A stretch of DNA of 64,000 bases. It comes from Sclerotiophoma versabilis (Eukaryota > Ascomycota > Dothideomycetes > Pleosporales > Didymellaceae). The DNA is taken from the NCBI GenBank assembly GCA_012274445.1, contig JAAROD010000004.1:310001-374000 (forward strand), given 5' to 3'. This document shows, one piece after another, positions 1 through 11,336 of the stretch (its first letter is position 1; each line of letters opens with the position of its first letter). Both the position numbers and the translations under genes were made by a program. The notes under the pieces were generated by a model that saw only the letters and a program-made list of their open reading frames with translations, had not been told where the DNA came from and did not search any database.

Positions 1-703
1 TCCAGTCAATGCTGCCATCTCCGTGGATCCAATCTGTATCCGTCATGTAGCAAACCTGCTCGTCTGGACTAAAGCTAATCCCATTCGGCCGTCCAAATCC
101 ATCTGCCATCGCTCGGATACCCCCTGTCTTCGGATCGAATCGATAAACTTGGTTGGGGAGCTGAGGGGGCGGACGAATGCCTTGCTCAAAGCCATAGGTA
201 GGATCGGTGAACCATACACTGCCGTCTGAGTGAACAACAACGTCGTTGGGTGAATTGAAGGGCCGGTTGTGGAAGGATGTGATGAGTAGCTCAGACGAAT
301 ACGAGGTAGACGATGTGTGGTTAGACGGAAGCGGCATGTATGCTATGCCACCGGGCGTGGTCAGCGTTCCTTGAGCGCAGAAGAGGATGCCGTCTTTGTA
401 GTTGACGCCGCCGTTGGCCAATGGGACATTGTCTGTTGTAATCTCGGTACATGTTGTTTCGATGCTGTGAGTGGATGATGGGAGGGTGATGCGGCTGATC
501 TGGATGTGTTTTTTGTTGGTCTCGGGATGCAGGTATTGATTGCTTGTTACGAAGAGGGTGTTCGATTCCGCGATGAAGACACCGGCTTCATGGACGAATG
601 GGTGGTCACTTCTTTCTAAGAGGAGTTCAAGTTTCGGACTGTCGCCTAGTATATCGTGTGCAGTTTCGTCGTAAACTTTAAACGCGGAGGGTTGTTCGGA
701 CAT
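1..703 (-). CDS. SMP-30/gluconolactonase-like protein (partial, runs off left edge)
   Basis: An open frame of 234 codons starts at the ATG ending at 703 and continues without a stop to base 2, so the C-terminus lies outside the window. The translation has the features of SMP-30/gluconolactonase/LRE beta-propellers: an early HEAG segment (likely metal-binding Glu), a SPNDVVVHSDGSVWFTDPTYG blade and a RPNGISFSPD blade with the expected Asn residues. Family members hydrolyse sugar lactones or related esters using a divalent metal. No signal peptide is visible, so it is probably cytosolic. It is divergent from the sugar-porter gene starting at 1365 and shares about 660 bases of upstream DNA with it, which suggests a role in sugar or lactone use (inference). 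The substrate cannot be predicted. Confidence 0.85.
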   Translation of the reverse strand, partial: MSEQPSAFKVYDETAHDILGDSPKLELLLERSDHPFVHEAGVFIAESNTLFVTSNQYLHPETNKKHIQISRITLPSSTHSIETTCTEITTDNVPLANGGVNYKDGILFCAQGTLTTPGGIAYMPLPSNHTSSTSYSSELLITSFHNRPFNSPNDVVVHSDGSVWFTDPTYGFEQGIRPPPQLPNQVYRFDPKTGGIRAMADGFGRPNGISFSPDEQVCYMTDTDWIHGDGSIDW

Positions 704-1364
704 ATTGGCAGATCGTATTAGAAAGTAGAAGCTCGAGTTCGATCGACGTTCAGTGCTGTAGTCGTCGCTGTCGGGTTTCCGAAAGCACACCAAAACCAGA
801 CACCGATCCACCGCGGCTTCAGAAGCGGTGTATGAGTGCCCTGGATCGGACGCGTACCCCGACCACAATCACCGAAGAAAGAGACCGGACCGATGGTGGT
901 GCTAGTGATGATTCGTATGTAAATGTACTACGCGAGTTCAAAAGGGCCGAGATAGGCCAACTGCAGCACGGAGCCTACTCCGCATCTGACCATGGTACAT
1001 GGGTAGTGCCTTACTAGCCACGATCTTGTTCTGTCTTTGCCTGAAGCTATTTGGAACTGACTCAAAATAGCCGCAATTCGACCATGATCATGTGCGCAAC
1101 TGTAGAAAATTCGGCGTCCAAATGTGCCACAGGTGCATTCAAGCGTATCCCTTCACCAGACGGCAGAGCCCGCGGTATATGCAGGGGCGTTCGACCTACC
1201 ATGGATGTCCAGCTTTCAATTCCGGGGTATGGGGTCGGCTCCATGTGCACCTAGCCAAAAGTCCGGGGTGTCACAGTTCATGTATATATAAGATTGTAGG
1301 TGCTACTTGACTGCCAGTTTGTCTAGAAGGAGATACCCTCACTGCATCCTCGTCCACCTTCACA
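704..1364. promoter_or_regulatory. Shared upstream region of divergent lactonase and sugar-porter genes
   Basis: This 661-base interval separates two divergently transcribed genes and holds only short unsupported open frames. It should contain both promoters. A good TATA element lies near the porter side and is listed separately. I identified no specific activator sites. Confidence 0.5.
1281..1291 (+). promoter_or_regulatory. TATA box of the sugar-porter gene
   Basis: The sequence TGTATATATAA lies about 75-85 bases upstream of the ATG at 1365, a usual distance for a filamentous-fungal TATA box with a short leader. Confidence 0.5.
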
Positions 1365-2993
1365 ATGCCCGAACTTCAAGGCAGACCTCTTCTGCTGACG
1401 GTCAGCTTGTTGACCTCACTCGGCTTCATGCTGATCGGGTATGACAATGGCCTCATGGGCGGAATTGTCAATGCTCCTGCTTTTCAGGATACCTTCAACA
1501 ACCCATCAGCAAACATGATCGGCACCATCGTTGCGATCTTCGAAAGTAAGTCATGAAAAGCAAATAATGTGCTTCGATGCTGACGTATTTCCAAGTCGGT
1601 TGCTTCTTTGGTGCAATGATCACTGCCTTCGTAGGAGAGAAGCTAGGTCGTCGCAAGAGCATCGGTATCGGAGCCATTATCAGCATGATCGGTGCAATTC
1701 TTCAAGCAACTGCTTTTAGCCGTGCGCACCTCATTGTCGGTCGTGTCGTATCTGGTTTTGGACTTGGTTTCATCAACTCCACAGTGCCGGTCCTGCAAGC
1801 TGAGTTCAGCCCAAAGGCGAGCCGCGGTATGTACGTCTGCGCGCAGCTCTCGACTCTCAACTTTGGCATTTTCCTCGTCTACTGGATCGACTATGCTTTT
1901 GTTAGCCACACCGCGAGCTACGCTTGGAGAGTGCCTACAATTCTGCAGTGCATCGTTCTCGCCGCTATTCTGGGCCTTGTTTTCCTCATTCCAGAGACAC
2001 CCCGATGGCTCGCTGCTCATGACCGTCCGGACGAGTGTCTTGCTGTGTTGGCACGTATCAAGGGAACCAGCGACACGAGTGACCCTGAGGTGCAGAGGCT
2101 ACACACCGTGATTACCGAGACCGTCGCATACGAGAATTCTCGCCAGGCTGGTTGGAAGGACATCGTGCGAAGTGATCCCATCAAGTCTAGAAGACGCTTC
2201 CTCATTGCTTGCGGAATCCAGATCTTCCAACAACTTGGAGGCATCAACGCTGTCATCTGTAAGTACTTCAGTATCCACAACACGCTTTTTTGCTGATCAA
2301 CTCCAGACTATTCTGGCACACTTTTCGAGAAGAGTATTGGCTTCGATACCCACATGGCTGCACTCATGAGTGGCTTCCTGCAGACCTGGTTCTTCGTCGC
2401 TTCGTTCATTCCATGGTTCTTGATTGATCGCATTGGTCGTCGGCCTCTGTTGCTCTCCATGATCAGTGTGATGGCTGCTGGGATGGCTGTGCAGGCCGCG
2501 CTGATCTACCAAGTGCAGTTCGAAACTTCGGTGGCTAAAAACGCTGGCATTGCAGCAGCTGCAATGCTCTTCGTTTTTCAGGGTGCCTTCACCATCGGTT
2601 TCCAGGCCACCGTCTGGGTGTATCCTTCGGAAATCCTACCTTTACGTCTCCGACAGCGTGGCTCAGCCATATCGACCGCCGCCAATTGGATCTGCAACTA
2701 TGTGAGTTTCGAGCCCAATAATGGTGTAGTAAGAGCAACGCTGATATCTTGCACAGATCATCGTCCAGATTACACCATCTGCCATCAACAACATCGGCTG
2801 GCGAACGTACATTATCTTTGCTGTCCTCAACGCAACATGGGTTCCTATCATTTACCTGTTTTTCCCTGAGACGAAAGGCCTCGAGTTGGAGGATGTTGAT
2901 AAGCTCTTCTCAGGTGAAGAGACTTTGGCCGATCTCAGACGCGAAAAGGGCATGGAAGAGGATGAGCGCTACGAGAATATTGCGAAGTCTTGA
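1365..2993 (+). CDS. MFS sugar porter (hexose/sugar transporter)
   Basis: Four exons (1365-1545, 1596-2258, 2307-2701, 2757-2993) encode about 491 residues. The introns are 48-55 bases with GTAAGT or GTGAGT donors. The protein carries the sugar-porter signatures in order: GYDNGLMGG in the first helix, GEKLGRRKSI after helix 2, PETPRWL at the end of helix 6, QQLGGINAVIYYSG in helix 7, DRIGRRPLL in the helix 8-9 loop and FPETKGLELEDVD after helix 12. The length fits the family. It should be a 12-helix plasma-membrane proton symporter or facilitator for a mono- or oligosaccharide or a related polyol or acid. The substrate cannot be read from sequence. Its divergent neighbour is a lactonase-like gene. 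Confidence 0.9.
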
Positions 2994-3444
2994 GCCGTCA
3001 TCATAGATGCGACGTACCGGCTGGTGTCCTGGTGGTTGATATGCGACGTGTCGACTTCGGCGCGCTCTCTTTGCGCGTAGCAACCTGGTCCGGCGATAGG
3101 TAGCGCAATCTAGCCCTCGATTTCTCCTCCATATCTTTAGATTGGCCACAACGACTTCACCAGCATGAATATGGGAGCATTTGAAAGTACTAGAGCATTA
3201 TTACCGATATTGACCTGACAGTTTCGTGATTTCCGACGCAGAGTCTACCTGCTGCTGCACATGCACACCCAAGGCTAATTTCAAGATAAACACAGTCACA
3301 TTTGTGTGGACTGTTATCACGAAAAAACGGGAGCTCTTAATAAGTAGACTTGTAAGCCAAAATTATTACTAGTCATTAAATCATTAAAATGCGAGGAAGC
3401 CGCTACATATAACGATAAAGTTACGAACCGAGTCTCTAACCTTT
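2994..3444. other. Gap between convergent sugar-porter and peroxygenase genes
   Basis: This 451-base stretch between two gene ends holds no plausible gene. Its right part (about 3330-3420) is AT-rich, as expected for 3' untranslated and polyadenylation sequence of both genes. Confidence 0.5.
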
Positions 3445-4854
3445 CTAAGCCTTGCAAGTAGGGCTGGTAGGAGCGGCCTTGAAATAAACCTTGTTGTAAA
3501 CATTGTCGCCAGTGTTGCCATCAGCCTTAACAGGAGGAGGGTTAGTTGGGCCACCCGACTTCGCAGACTGAGGATACAGGAAGTTGGGTGAGAGGGTGTT
3601 GTCAGGGCAGCCGAGAGCAGTTCCGCCTAGCGCAGGCTTAAGAACGCTCAGCGCCCAGCTGACACCCTTAGCAACCCGCTCCTCTGTGCCACCGACGGCG
3701 AGAGGAGTGATAGAGTTGATACCCTGGTAGATGTCGCAGAGTAGAGTCTGAACATTAAGGTTGGGTGTGCCGATCTGGGAAACACCAGGAACGATGATGT
3801 TTCGAGGATAGATCTGGAGGAATCCATCGGTGAGGGCCTGGACAGCGCCATAGGGGGTTGCACGGCGGTACCAGTTCTCGGGCCATCTCTCAGCAACGTA
3901 TTTGAACTCGCCAGAGCTCTTGTCGAACTCGGCGCCGATGATGCTCAAGATGGACTTGGCGTTAGCAACGCCACCAGCACCATAAGTACCGTTGGAGAAG
4001 AAGTTAGGGTAGAAGGCGAAGGCGCCCAAGGAAACGATCTGGGGAAAGGGAAAGTAGTAGAGGTAGGGGTTGTTGTTTTTCGAGAAGCCAGCAGTCTCGC
4101 CATACTGGCTGGCCATTACGTTCATGGAGAATTCCTTCTTCGGATCCAGATTGGCGTACTTGACTAACTGCTTGACCAGACGAGAAGACAAGTGGTGGTT
4201 ATCGCCGCAGCCGTTGTAGTAGTCCTCACGAGTAGGGGAGACATCGGCCTCGACTGTGGAGTGCCTGTTAAGACCACCAACACCGTTCTTGCCTGCTCCC
4301 AAGTAGAACGATTGTGTATCGATATCACCGTTTGCCAGCACAGCGAAGGTAGCCAGGACCGTTGCAAGATCCATACCCATGTTGAAACCTCTGGAAGTGG
4401 CGTCGAGGACTTGACCAAAGTTTACATAACCATTGCGAGGCAGATATCCGTCTGTCGGGTCTCAGTCAGTATTGCTTACAAGTAATGTTCACAGTGATCG
4501 CAGGGTATACTTACAGTTGGCAAGCAAGTTCAAACCAGGGCAAGGACCACGAGAGTCACCCGGTCCAGGCGCCTTGAACTCGTAGCCAGGCTCAGGGCGC
4601 TTGTTGTCTGCAACAACGAGGGCGTTACCAACAGAGTTGATGAGCCCGCCAACAAGATCGCCCAGACTTTTAACGGAGTTTCCAACACCTGTTAGCAGGT
4701 CTGAGATAATCTGAGGCTCGGCCTCGGCAGCAGCTTCGCGCTTGAGCTGTTTCCTCAAGCTGTTTTCCAATTCAGCTCTTGAAGCACCCATCATGGCCGG
4801 GAAGGCAGATGTGAGTGCCGGGAGGGCAAAGGCAAGTGCTGCGATAACTTTCAT
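3445..4854 (-). CDS. Secreted heme-thiolate peroxidase/peroxygenase (chloroperoxidase family)
   Basis: Two exons on the minus strand (4854-4515 and 4451-3445, intron of 63 bases) encode about 448 residues. An N-terminal signal peptide (residues 1-18) indicates secretion. The PCP motif (R-G-P-C105-P-G-L-N) supplies the cysteine that ligates heme. After the intron follows N-Y-G-Y-L-P-R-N-G, a hallmark of the family, and then H177-S-T-V-E181-A-D183-V-S, the acid-base and metal-binding region. The usual motif there is E-G-D or E-H-D, so E-A-D is a variant. Such enzymes use H2O2 to oxygenate or halogenate aromatics and alkanes outside the cell. The joining codon is split (T|AC), and the splice restores the conserved motif. 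A TATA element lies upstream. Confidence 0.9.
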
Positions 4855-7484
4855 TGTGACAACTGCAAAAATGTCGACTAGAGGAGAAGGAGAAAGAGAT
4901 TGAAATGCTGGATGAGTGAAAGAGTTCTTTACCAGCTGGCAAGAGGGCTCTTATAGGATATGCTCCACTCCGTAGAGTGCGAGTCAAATCTTACCCAAGC
5001 AGAGCCCTCCCAGGAAAAAGCAACTGGAGACATGATCGACAGTGTAGAGTCGCCGACATGAGGATGTCCGTGCTAAGCTTTTCTTTAGCGAGTCGCGTAG
5101 ACCATGCTCGTCATTGCAACTCTTTGATCAGCACTTCCCGCGAGGCTGAATACCTTATGAGGCATCATAGTCATGGATAGGTTGTATTCCAGTAGCTAGG
5201 GGTGCTCTGATCTGATCTAGGTCTCTGAGTGGGATCTCAACGGTATTGGTTGAAAACTGTGTCTGACCAGAGGACTGCATAGGACGCAAACCCGAGGGGA
5301 CCCACACGACGGGACTGTATTTAGGAACAACAATTAAAAGCATCGCCGATGACAACAGAGGCGTGCTCATTGGTAACTGGCGGCACGGCAGGGGCATCAC
5401 AGTGGGGATCTCCGCACTAATGCTTGCTCTAATCTTGGACCAGGCGGGCGGAGAATCCAACCGGAAACTTTGACCCCGTCTTTTAACGATGTTAGTACTT
5501 AGATCATGGCTTTTTGAGGCTCTTGGTGTAGTCCGGGTCTTCAATGCCGACGACTTTGTGACGTTGCGGCGCTGATTGCTTGCACAGGCCGTCGCCGCAA
5601 TACCAATACTAACGGTGAGCTATCGTACAGCATCAAGGTATATATTCGTGTTGTAGTCATGTTGGTTTTCTATAGTAGATGACCATAACGGGAAAAGGAG
5701 AGAACCTTTGATGGGAAAGTTTAGGTTCCGATCGGGACGGAGTACCGTGAACTGGATTGAGATCTGCAACGCCACCGCTGTCAACATCCTCACGGCAGAT
5801 TTCCGATAAAAACATGTATCCTAGAAGCCTTAGCTGCATCTATCTTCTAGGCTTGGCCGACCGCTTGGGAAAAGAAGCGGCTCAAAGAAGAATTGTCGTA
5901 ACGTCATCCCGCTCCCGCGGAGCTGAAATCGGAGGGAGATCAACCGCGCTTGTTTTAGCGAACCCAATGTTTACCAGCGCCATCTCGCAATATCGATGAG
6001 GATGATGGTTCCCGACCCAAAGTTTACCTTAAACGGATTTAAATGCCCGGCTAGATTCTAATGTTCACCTTTCGACATGCGCAGATTTCCATGAGGCTGT
6101 TGCGGTGGAATGATGTCGTCAACCTCACAAGGACGGATGAGCAACACCGCCTTGCACTGCATCTGCCATGACTTTGCATCTGCATAGTGATTACAGCTGA
6201 TGCTCCCGTACATAGCTGCTGATGCCGGGAACAAACTATATCTGCATTGCAGCCTTGCGAAGTCCTACCTGACGCATCACCTTGACCGGGTAACGATCCG
6301 AAAGCAAGTCGGTCAGAAAGCGCCTTTGACGTATTCATGAAACTCCATCGACGTGTTGCAGAAGTCCGTCATGATCGTAGCGAGCTTACCCCAAGACACT
6401 TGTCCTGTTCGCCTGCAGGTATAGCTCTACGCCTCGCAGTCGTCTCGCCAAGACTGGTGTGTTGAAAGTACCCCGTCTGCGCCACCGAAGTCGACTGACT
6501 CAAGTCGCTACCTAGGATTACCTCTAGTGTATATCCCGCAATTTCTGTCCTGAGATGCCATCATACGATAATGCATGCCGGCAAGTTATGGAGTACTTCA
6601 ATACAATTCAGTCTATATCCTGAGCATCACGAACAACAGCTTAACATAAACCCATTTCAGCAAGTTGTCAGCATGCAGCGAACTACTAGGTGCTGTATCT
6701 CAACTTTGAAAATTATGGATGAACGTCGTAAGATGTACGTCACAGTCGGTACCCTCGAATACAGCCTATGGCGCACGCGGCGGCCACTCCAGACATGCTC
6801 AGCCTAATGTAGGGCATTGTAATTGACTGCAAGTCTTCTCAGGGGAGGCAAAGCCGATCAAGACATTGTCGCGACTGGCCGGAAGCGTTGCCAAGTAATT
6901 TGACTAAGATATCACCACGATGAGCGCTCCTACACCTGTCGATCACCAATGACCCTAGACACTCGCATGTAAGTAAGCGCCCTCAACAGATCCACTCTTC
7001 TTCAAGTAGCCCTGGACTCACGTTGCGAGCCTGTTTCAAGGCCAGTCGCAACATCTTTCCACAACAAACTTTTGACTTGACTTTAATGGATCTCACCCTA
7101 GTGATATATTCCCCTTCTTACTCGTGACTGAGCGTTATCGGTACTCAGGTGTAGTCCTTGAATCTACAACTGTAGTCTATATATTTTCTCATAGCTGTAA
7201 CTACTAGTGCGGCGTCAACTGCCACTCCTACTACCGCCCCGTGTGTTCACACCATATCATCATCTCGTGTTTCACCTAATCCTCTCACATCCCAACGTGG
7301 CATTGAAACCTAACCAGCAGGACCTTACACATCTCAACACACTATACTCGCCTCTGATCACAAAAGTTAGAATAGTAAGCTGTCAGGTGTGGCACATGTC
7401 AAGACGATTGAAAGCGAGAACAGTGGTATGTGAAAGGCGAGTTGTATTTAGGAAGACAGACAATACTTGACACAGAGCCTCCAT
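4855..7484. other. Gene-poor region with no recognised gene
   Basis: About 2.6 kb between the peroxygenase and the DUF6594 gene. The longest frame (minus strand 5544-5155, 129 codons) has low-complexity composition, no motif and no convincing splice partners, so I do not call it. I see no transposon termini, tRNA or long repeat. Confidence 0.4.
4949..4956 (-). promoter_or_regulatory. TATA element of the peroxygenase gene
   Basis: On the minus strand the sequence reads CTATAAGA about 95-100 bases upstream of the ATG at 4854. Confidence 0.4.
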
Positions 7485-8682
7485 TCAACATGCGCAGTTT
7501 GCAATTTTCGATCCTGCAATTATCACGTCTTGTGGCGATTTCTCAATTACTTGACCAACAAAGACAACTTGAACTGCTGCGAAGCTGCGATAAGTCAGCA
7601 CAGAGGCCACGCTGGAAACAAGACAGATCATACGCAGCAGTGACAGCAAAGACATCAGTCCTTCTTGCCTCAGTGAAGAACGTCAGACATATCGATGTGA
7701 GGACGTTGAAAGCGGCGATTATCCCTAGTCGACCGGTGAGAGACTCCATCCTGACCAGCAAGATAATGGAGATCACTGGCAAGATGGAAGCAATACCACT
7801 TGTAAGCCAGAAGGTCAGTTTGTAAACCGTAGCGTCATGTATGGCGATTGTGCCCCAGCGCACGTCTTGCTTCTTCCATCTTCTACCTCCACAAGCTCGG
7901 ATCCACTTAATGGCCTTGGCTCCGGCAGTTCGAGAGAAAGTGTCGATGTCCTTGCGCGCTCGGAGTACTACTAGCTCTCTATTGTATCCTTTGGGGTTAT
8001 CGACCGAGCCCCACAAGTCCCGCTCGGGGCCTATAAGAGCGTATGCTGCTTTACCACTGTCGCTTATGACCACCATGTCCTCGCTTGCTAAGAAATGCTG
8101 TATGTCGTCAATGTCGAAGGCGTCAGGCTTCTCCAGTTCTCGGAAGATAGTAGCTTGTTGGATGAGAGTAGTGTCTACAGCCAAGTCAGTGTGTAGAACA
8201 TCGCCGATGCGATCGCACTGTGCTTGCGTACTATATTCATTGAGCAGACCTCGCATCTTTAGAACAAGATCATGTTGTATTGTGTCGCCATCTCTTGGCT
8301 CATTGTCGAGTTCGAAGTCAGCGGAACTGAGCCAGAACGCGTTCTTTCGATAGTTTCTCTTCTCTCCCTCGTGACTCTTGGAATCATGCAATTCGATTTG
8401 CTTCAGCTGTTTCTCAAGCATGATCAGGTCGTTCTGCAAGTACAGGAGGTTCCGGGCATTCAGAGCACCGAACTGGCGGAACATGGCGATTTCTGGCATG
8501 ACACCCATTCGCCCGGCGAGTTTCGGATAGCCAGCAACGAGATCGTGAAATGGATCCAAGGGTGGAGATGGTTTTGCCGTGACATCATTGTCAGCCTTCT
8601 CGATAGTGGCTTGTTTCGTAGATGAGAGTGTTGTTGTGGCCGGCAAAGGAAGTGTGAATGTTTGTGTAGCCATGGCAGGCAA
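7485..8682 (-). CDS. DUF6594-type membrane protein
   Basis: Two exons (8682-7634 and 7584-7485) encode about 382 residues. The N-terminal part has the YPKLAGRMG segment followed by a conserved block FRQFGALNARNLLYLQNDL and a coiled-coil-like stretch, as in fungal DUF6594 proteins. The C-terminus has two or three membrane helices (around ASILPVISIILLV, LGIIAAFNVLTSICLTFF and FAAVQVVFVG). Reading straight through gives a nonsensical serine/cysteine-rich tail. A 49-base intron (GTATGA donor, GCTGAC branch, CGCAG acceptor) instead gives the tail A-F-A-A-V-Q-V-V-F-V-G-Q-V-I-E-K, which fits the family. The function of the family is unknown. A second in-frame ATG lies three codons downstream of the first. 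Confidence 0.8.
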
Positions 8683-10560
8683 TCATGAAGATGAGACTCG
8701 AGATCTGGCGTACGTGCACCTTTTGAACATGACTCCTGGACACAGCCACATGCTGTGAGATAAACGAGCGAAACGTGAGGCAAAGGGTAGGACTGAACTA
8801 CCATGCTCGTGCTATGATATCTGTGAAGGCTGATAGGGTGCGGTGCTGTGGTGCGTCGCACTTGCTGCAGCCATCCGCTTCAATACGGGGCAGCTGCCCG
8901 TGGGTCTTAAGCGATGTCCAAAGGTTGACGGGTATGCCAGGTAGGACTTTTGATATTTAAAATCATGGTGGTCGTTGAAGATGACAATTCACAAAATATA
9001 GACTGTAGTGGAATGCATTTGTACACAATTTCTGAAAAGCGTCCCTTGGCAGGCTCGTAAAACTCTTGCAACACGTGCAATGGCAAGCATGCTGGATACA
9101 TCCCCATCGCCTGAGGATAACGCTGCAATTGTGAGAAATACCTTGATCGCTACACTGTCTAATTAACAGCTGCTAGGGAAGGTAAAGGGCATAGTCAGTG
9201 GTAATTGGCAAGAGAAGGTATGCCTTGCAATCCCTAGCTGGCTTGTACTCTTTCAAGGGAGGCAGCTACCTACGATTTAAAGTGAGGGTATAATAACAGG
9301 GCCGGGATTTTGGGCTCCTCCCATCGATTTCCTGTAGATCTTTCCATACAGTTAGAGGCCTCAATGGTTCAACATAGGAGACTAAGTATATTCTTACCAT
9401 CTGAAAGCCACCTCAAACCTCTGACTGGTCCTCGCGTTATGATAGCGGTGTGGTGCCGGAAAGCCTTCCTCCCTGTTTGTCTGGCGAAGGTGAAGACAGC
9501 CGCGCTAGTACACGTTAGCCTGCCATGAGGGTCGATGTAGTTCTTAGACTCAAAGTGGCAGGTTACACAAGTCGTCAATTGCGCCATGTCAGTCTCAACC
9601 CGCCCAGACTCCAAGAACGTAGCTTGTAAGTACTAGAGACATACGCCACATGGTGCGTAGCTGACGATGTATAGCCAGCAATACTGATCTTCGGACGCAA
9701 CAGGAGATCGAAGCCAAGCTCGATGTAGGCACAACAGAGGCCTGACCCCCCAAATTGCTGCTAACTGAACTTCGTAGAACACTAAGTCTACTAACCAACA
9801 AGCGCTACAATTGCTCCAACCCGCGGAGAAGAAGCGCAAGAAGGAGGCGGAGGCAACGAAGAAGCGGGAGGAAAGGAGAACGAAGAGTCCTAGAATCAAC
9901 AGCGGTTGCGCTGGTAGCTGCAGGTCGCGTACTCCATACCAGACTTCGTGAAGGCGATTGCAGACCGCCAGGCACGTGAAGATCCCCAGGACGATACAAC
10001 AAACTGCGAATAGCTACGATCAGCGACCGGGCAACGTCTAAGCAGACAAGACCCGAATCCGATTCAGCTGCGCATACGATTTGTTGCCATTTGACTGGCG
10101 CATTGAATGTGGGGATGCGTCCCTTGCGCATCGTTGAAAGAAGCCTACCAGAAACCCTCTTTCTCGAGACCCTTGTGAGAACTCGCAATTGTGTGCGAAA
10201 GCCTCCAGCAAACCAATCCAGCGCAGAGGCAGCCATGTTTCATAGAGAAAGTAGCTCTGGGATACGGCTTCAGCAACTAGATGACGATCCGGAGGGTACC
10301 GACTATCACCTAGCTAAGCACAGGATCCCATCCAGAGCGGCATAATCTCCGGAGTGCGCTCGAGATCCACAACGATTCACGGTCGTTGCTCAGAGGTACC
10401 GCATGCCAACCTCGTATGTTACACTCAGAATGGTGTGGGTCCTTGAAGAGCTCCAGGCTGAGCTTTCATATGGAGAAGAAAGGGAAAATAACACAAGGGA
10501 CTACACTTGCCTGTCAAGCACCTGGCTTGCATGTCCATCATCTCAACGCGCTCATCGAGC
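8683..10560. other. Gap without a recognised gene; one lysine/arginine-rich frame
   Basis: About 1.9 kb. The only coding-like stretch is near 9790-9950, where one plus-strand frame reads a charged, coiled-coil-like run (Q-Q-A-L-Q-L-L-Q-P-A-E-K-K-R-K-K) ended by stops on both sides. It could be an exon of a decayed gene or chance. No terminal inverted repeats were seen. Confidence 0.35.
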
Positions 10561-10970
10561 TCATCCAGCTACCTTCTTGGCTTCGACGGCTTTTTCGTAG
10601 GCGCTTAAGTCGACATTGCCGGCGCCCCAAACCGCGATAGCTTGGACAAACACTCCTCGCTCTTTGCGCCGCTCGACATAGCCAATCACATTGATCCAAG
10701 CGCCGACCTCCATTTCACGGCTCGTGATGCGTTCCAAAACATGGACAATGTCGACATTCGCAACTTCTGCAGAGCTGGCTGCGGGGTAGTTGTACTTCAG
10801 TCGAAGAGTCGCCGTCTGGACGACATATTCATCGACGCTGCCACAATCAGCTCCAGCTCTTTGAATCAAAAGCGATATTAGTACCAGCCCAGAAAGCGAA
10901 CCTTAGTCCCTTGTGCAGTGCTCTTGAGGTCGCTCAGCAGGACGAGATTTGATGCAACAGGTCCAGACAT
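10561..10970 (-). CDS. ten1: CST complex subunit Ten1 (telomere capping OB-fold protein)
   Basis: Two exons (10970-10885 and 10837-10561) encode about 120 residues, the normal size for Ten1. The 47-base intron (GTACTA donor, GGCAG acceptor) joins ...G-T-K-V-R-F-L-G to C-V-D-E-Y-V-V-Q-T-A-T-L-R-L, restoring the OB-fold start seen in fungal Ten1. Later conserved parts are V-D-I-V-H-V-L-E, the GAWINVIGYV strand, and the VQAIAVWGAGNVDLSAYE end. Ten1 works with Stn1 to protect telomere 3' overhangs and limit telomerase. I chose the ATG at 10970 because the protein then begins M-S-G-P-V-A-S-N-L-V-L-L-S-D, as in relatives. An upstream in-frame ATG at 11066 would add 32 residues. The gene is head to head with snf7. 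Confidence 0.8.
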
Positions 10971-11336
10971 GTCGTCTGATATGGTGTTCATGAGCTGAAT
11001 GAAGCCCTGGTCACCGGAGCCGAGACCAAGCGGGCACGTGCCATGGTTAGCGCAGCTGAGCGTCATAGCACTCTTGATTCATGCGCATGCCCGATACTGA
11101 CTTACACACACCAGGCACCAACAAAAGACACCACAACACCTCCGCGCACACCTCCGACGCTCTCGATACCCTCCTCCTTGACCACCTTCGACTTTCTCCC
11201 TCTCCTCCTACAAAGTGAGTGTCTCCCTGTTATCGCCTGCCCCGCCATTCTTCCGCCCGATAACCCACTTCGGCCTTCACCGCGCCTCATGCCACACGTC
11301 CATACTGACTGAAGTCCCTCAGAACCTACTGCCAAA
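10971..11336. promoter_or_regulatory. Bidirectional promoter region between ten1 and snf7
   Basis: 366 bases between divergent start codons. The right half is strongly pyrimidine-rich on the plus strand (about 11160-11215), common for leaders of well-expressed fungal genes. A candidate 5' untranslated intron lies inside it. Confidence 0.45.
11215..11322 (+). other. Candidate intron in the 5' leader of snf7
   Basis: GTGAGTGTC donor just after a CT-rich leader, TACTGACTGAAG branch-like sequence and CCCTCAG acceptor, ending 14 bases before the ATG. This is supported only by splice consensus. Confidence 0.4.

Noticed and set aside
5155..5544. 129-codon minus-strand frame
   Set aside because: No recognisable domain and no partner exons.
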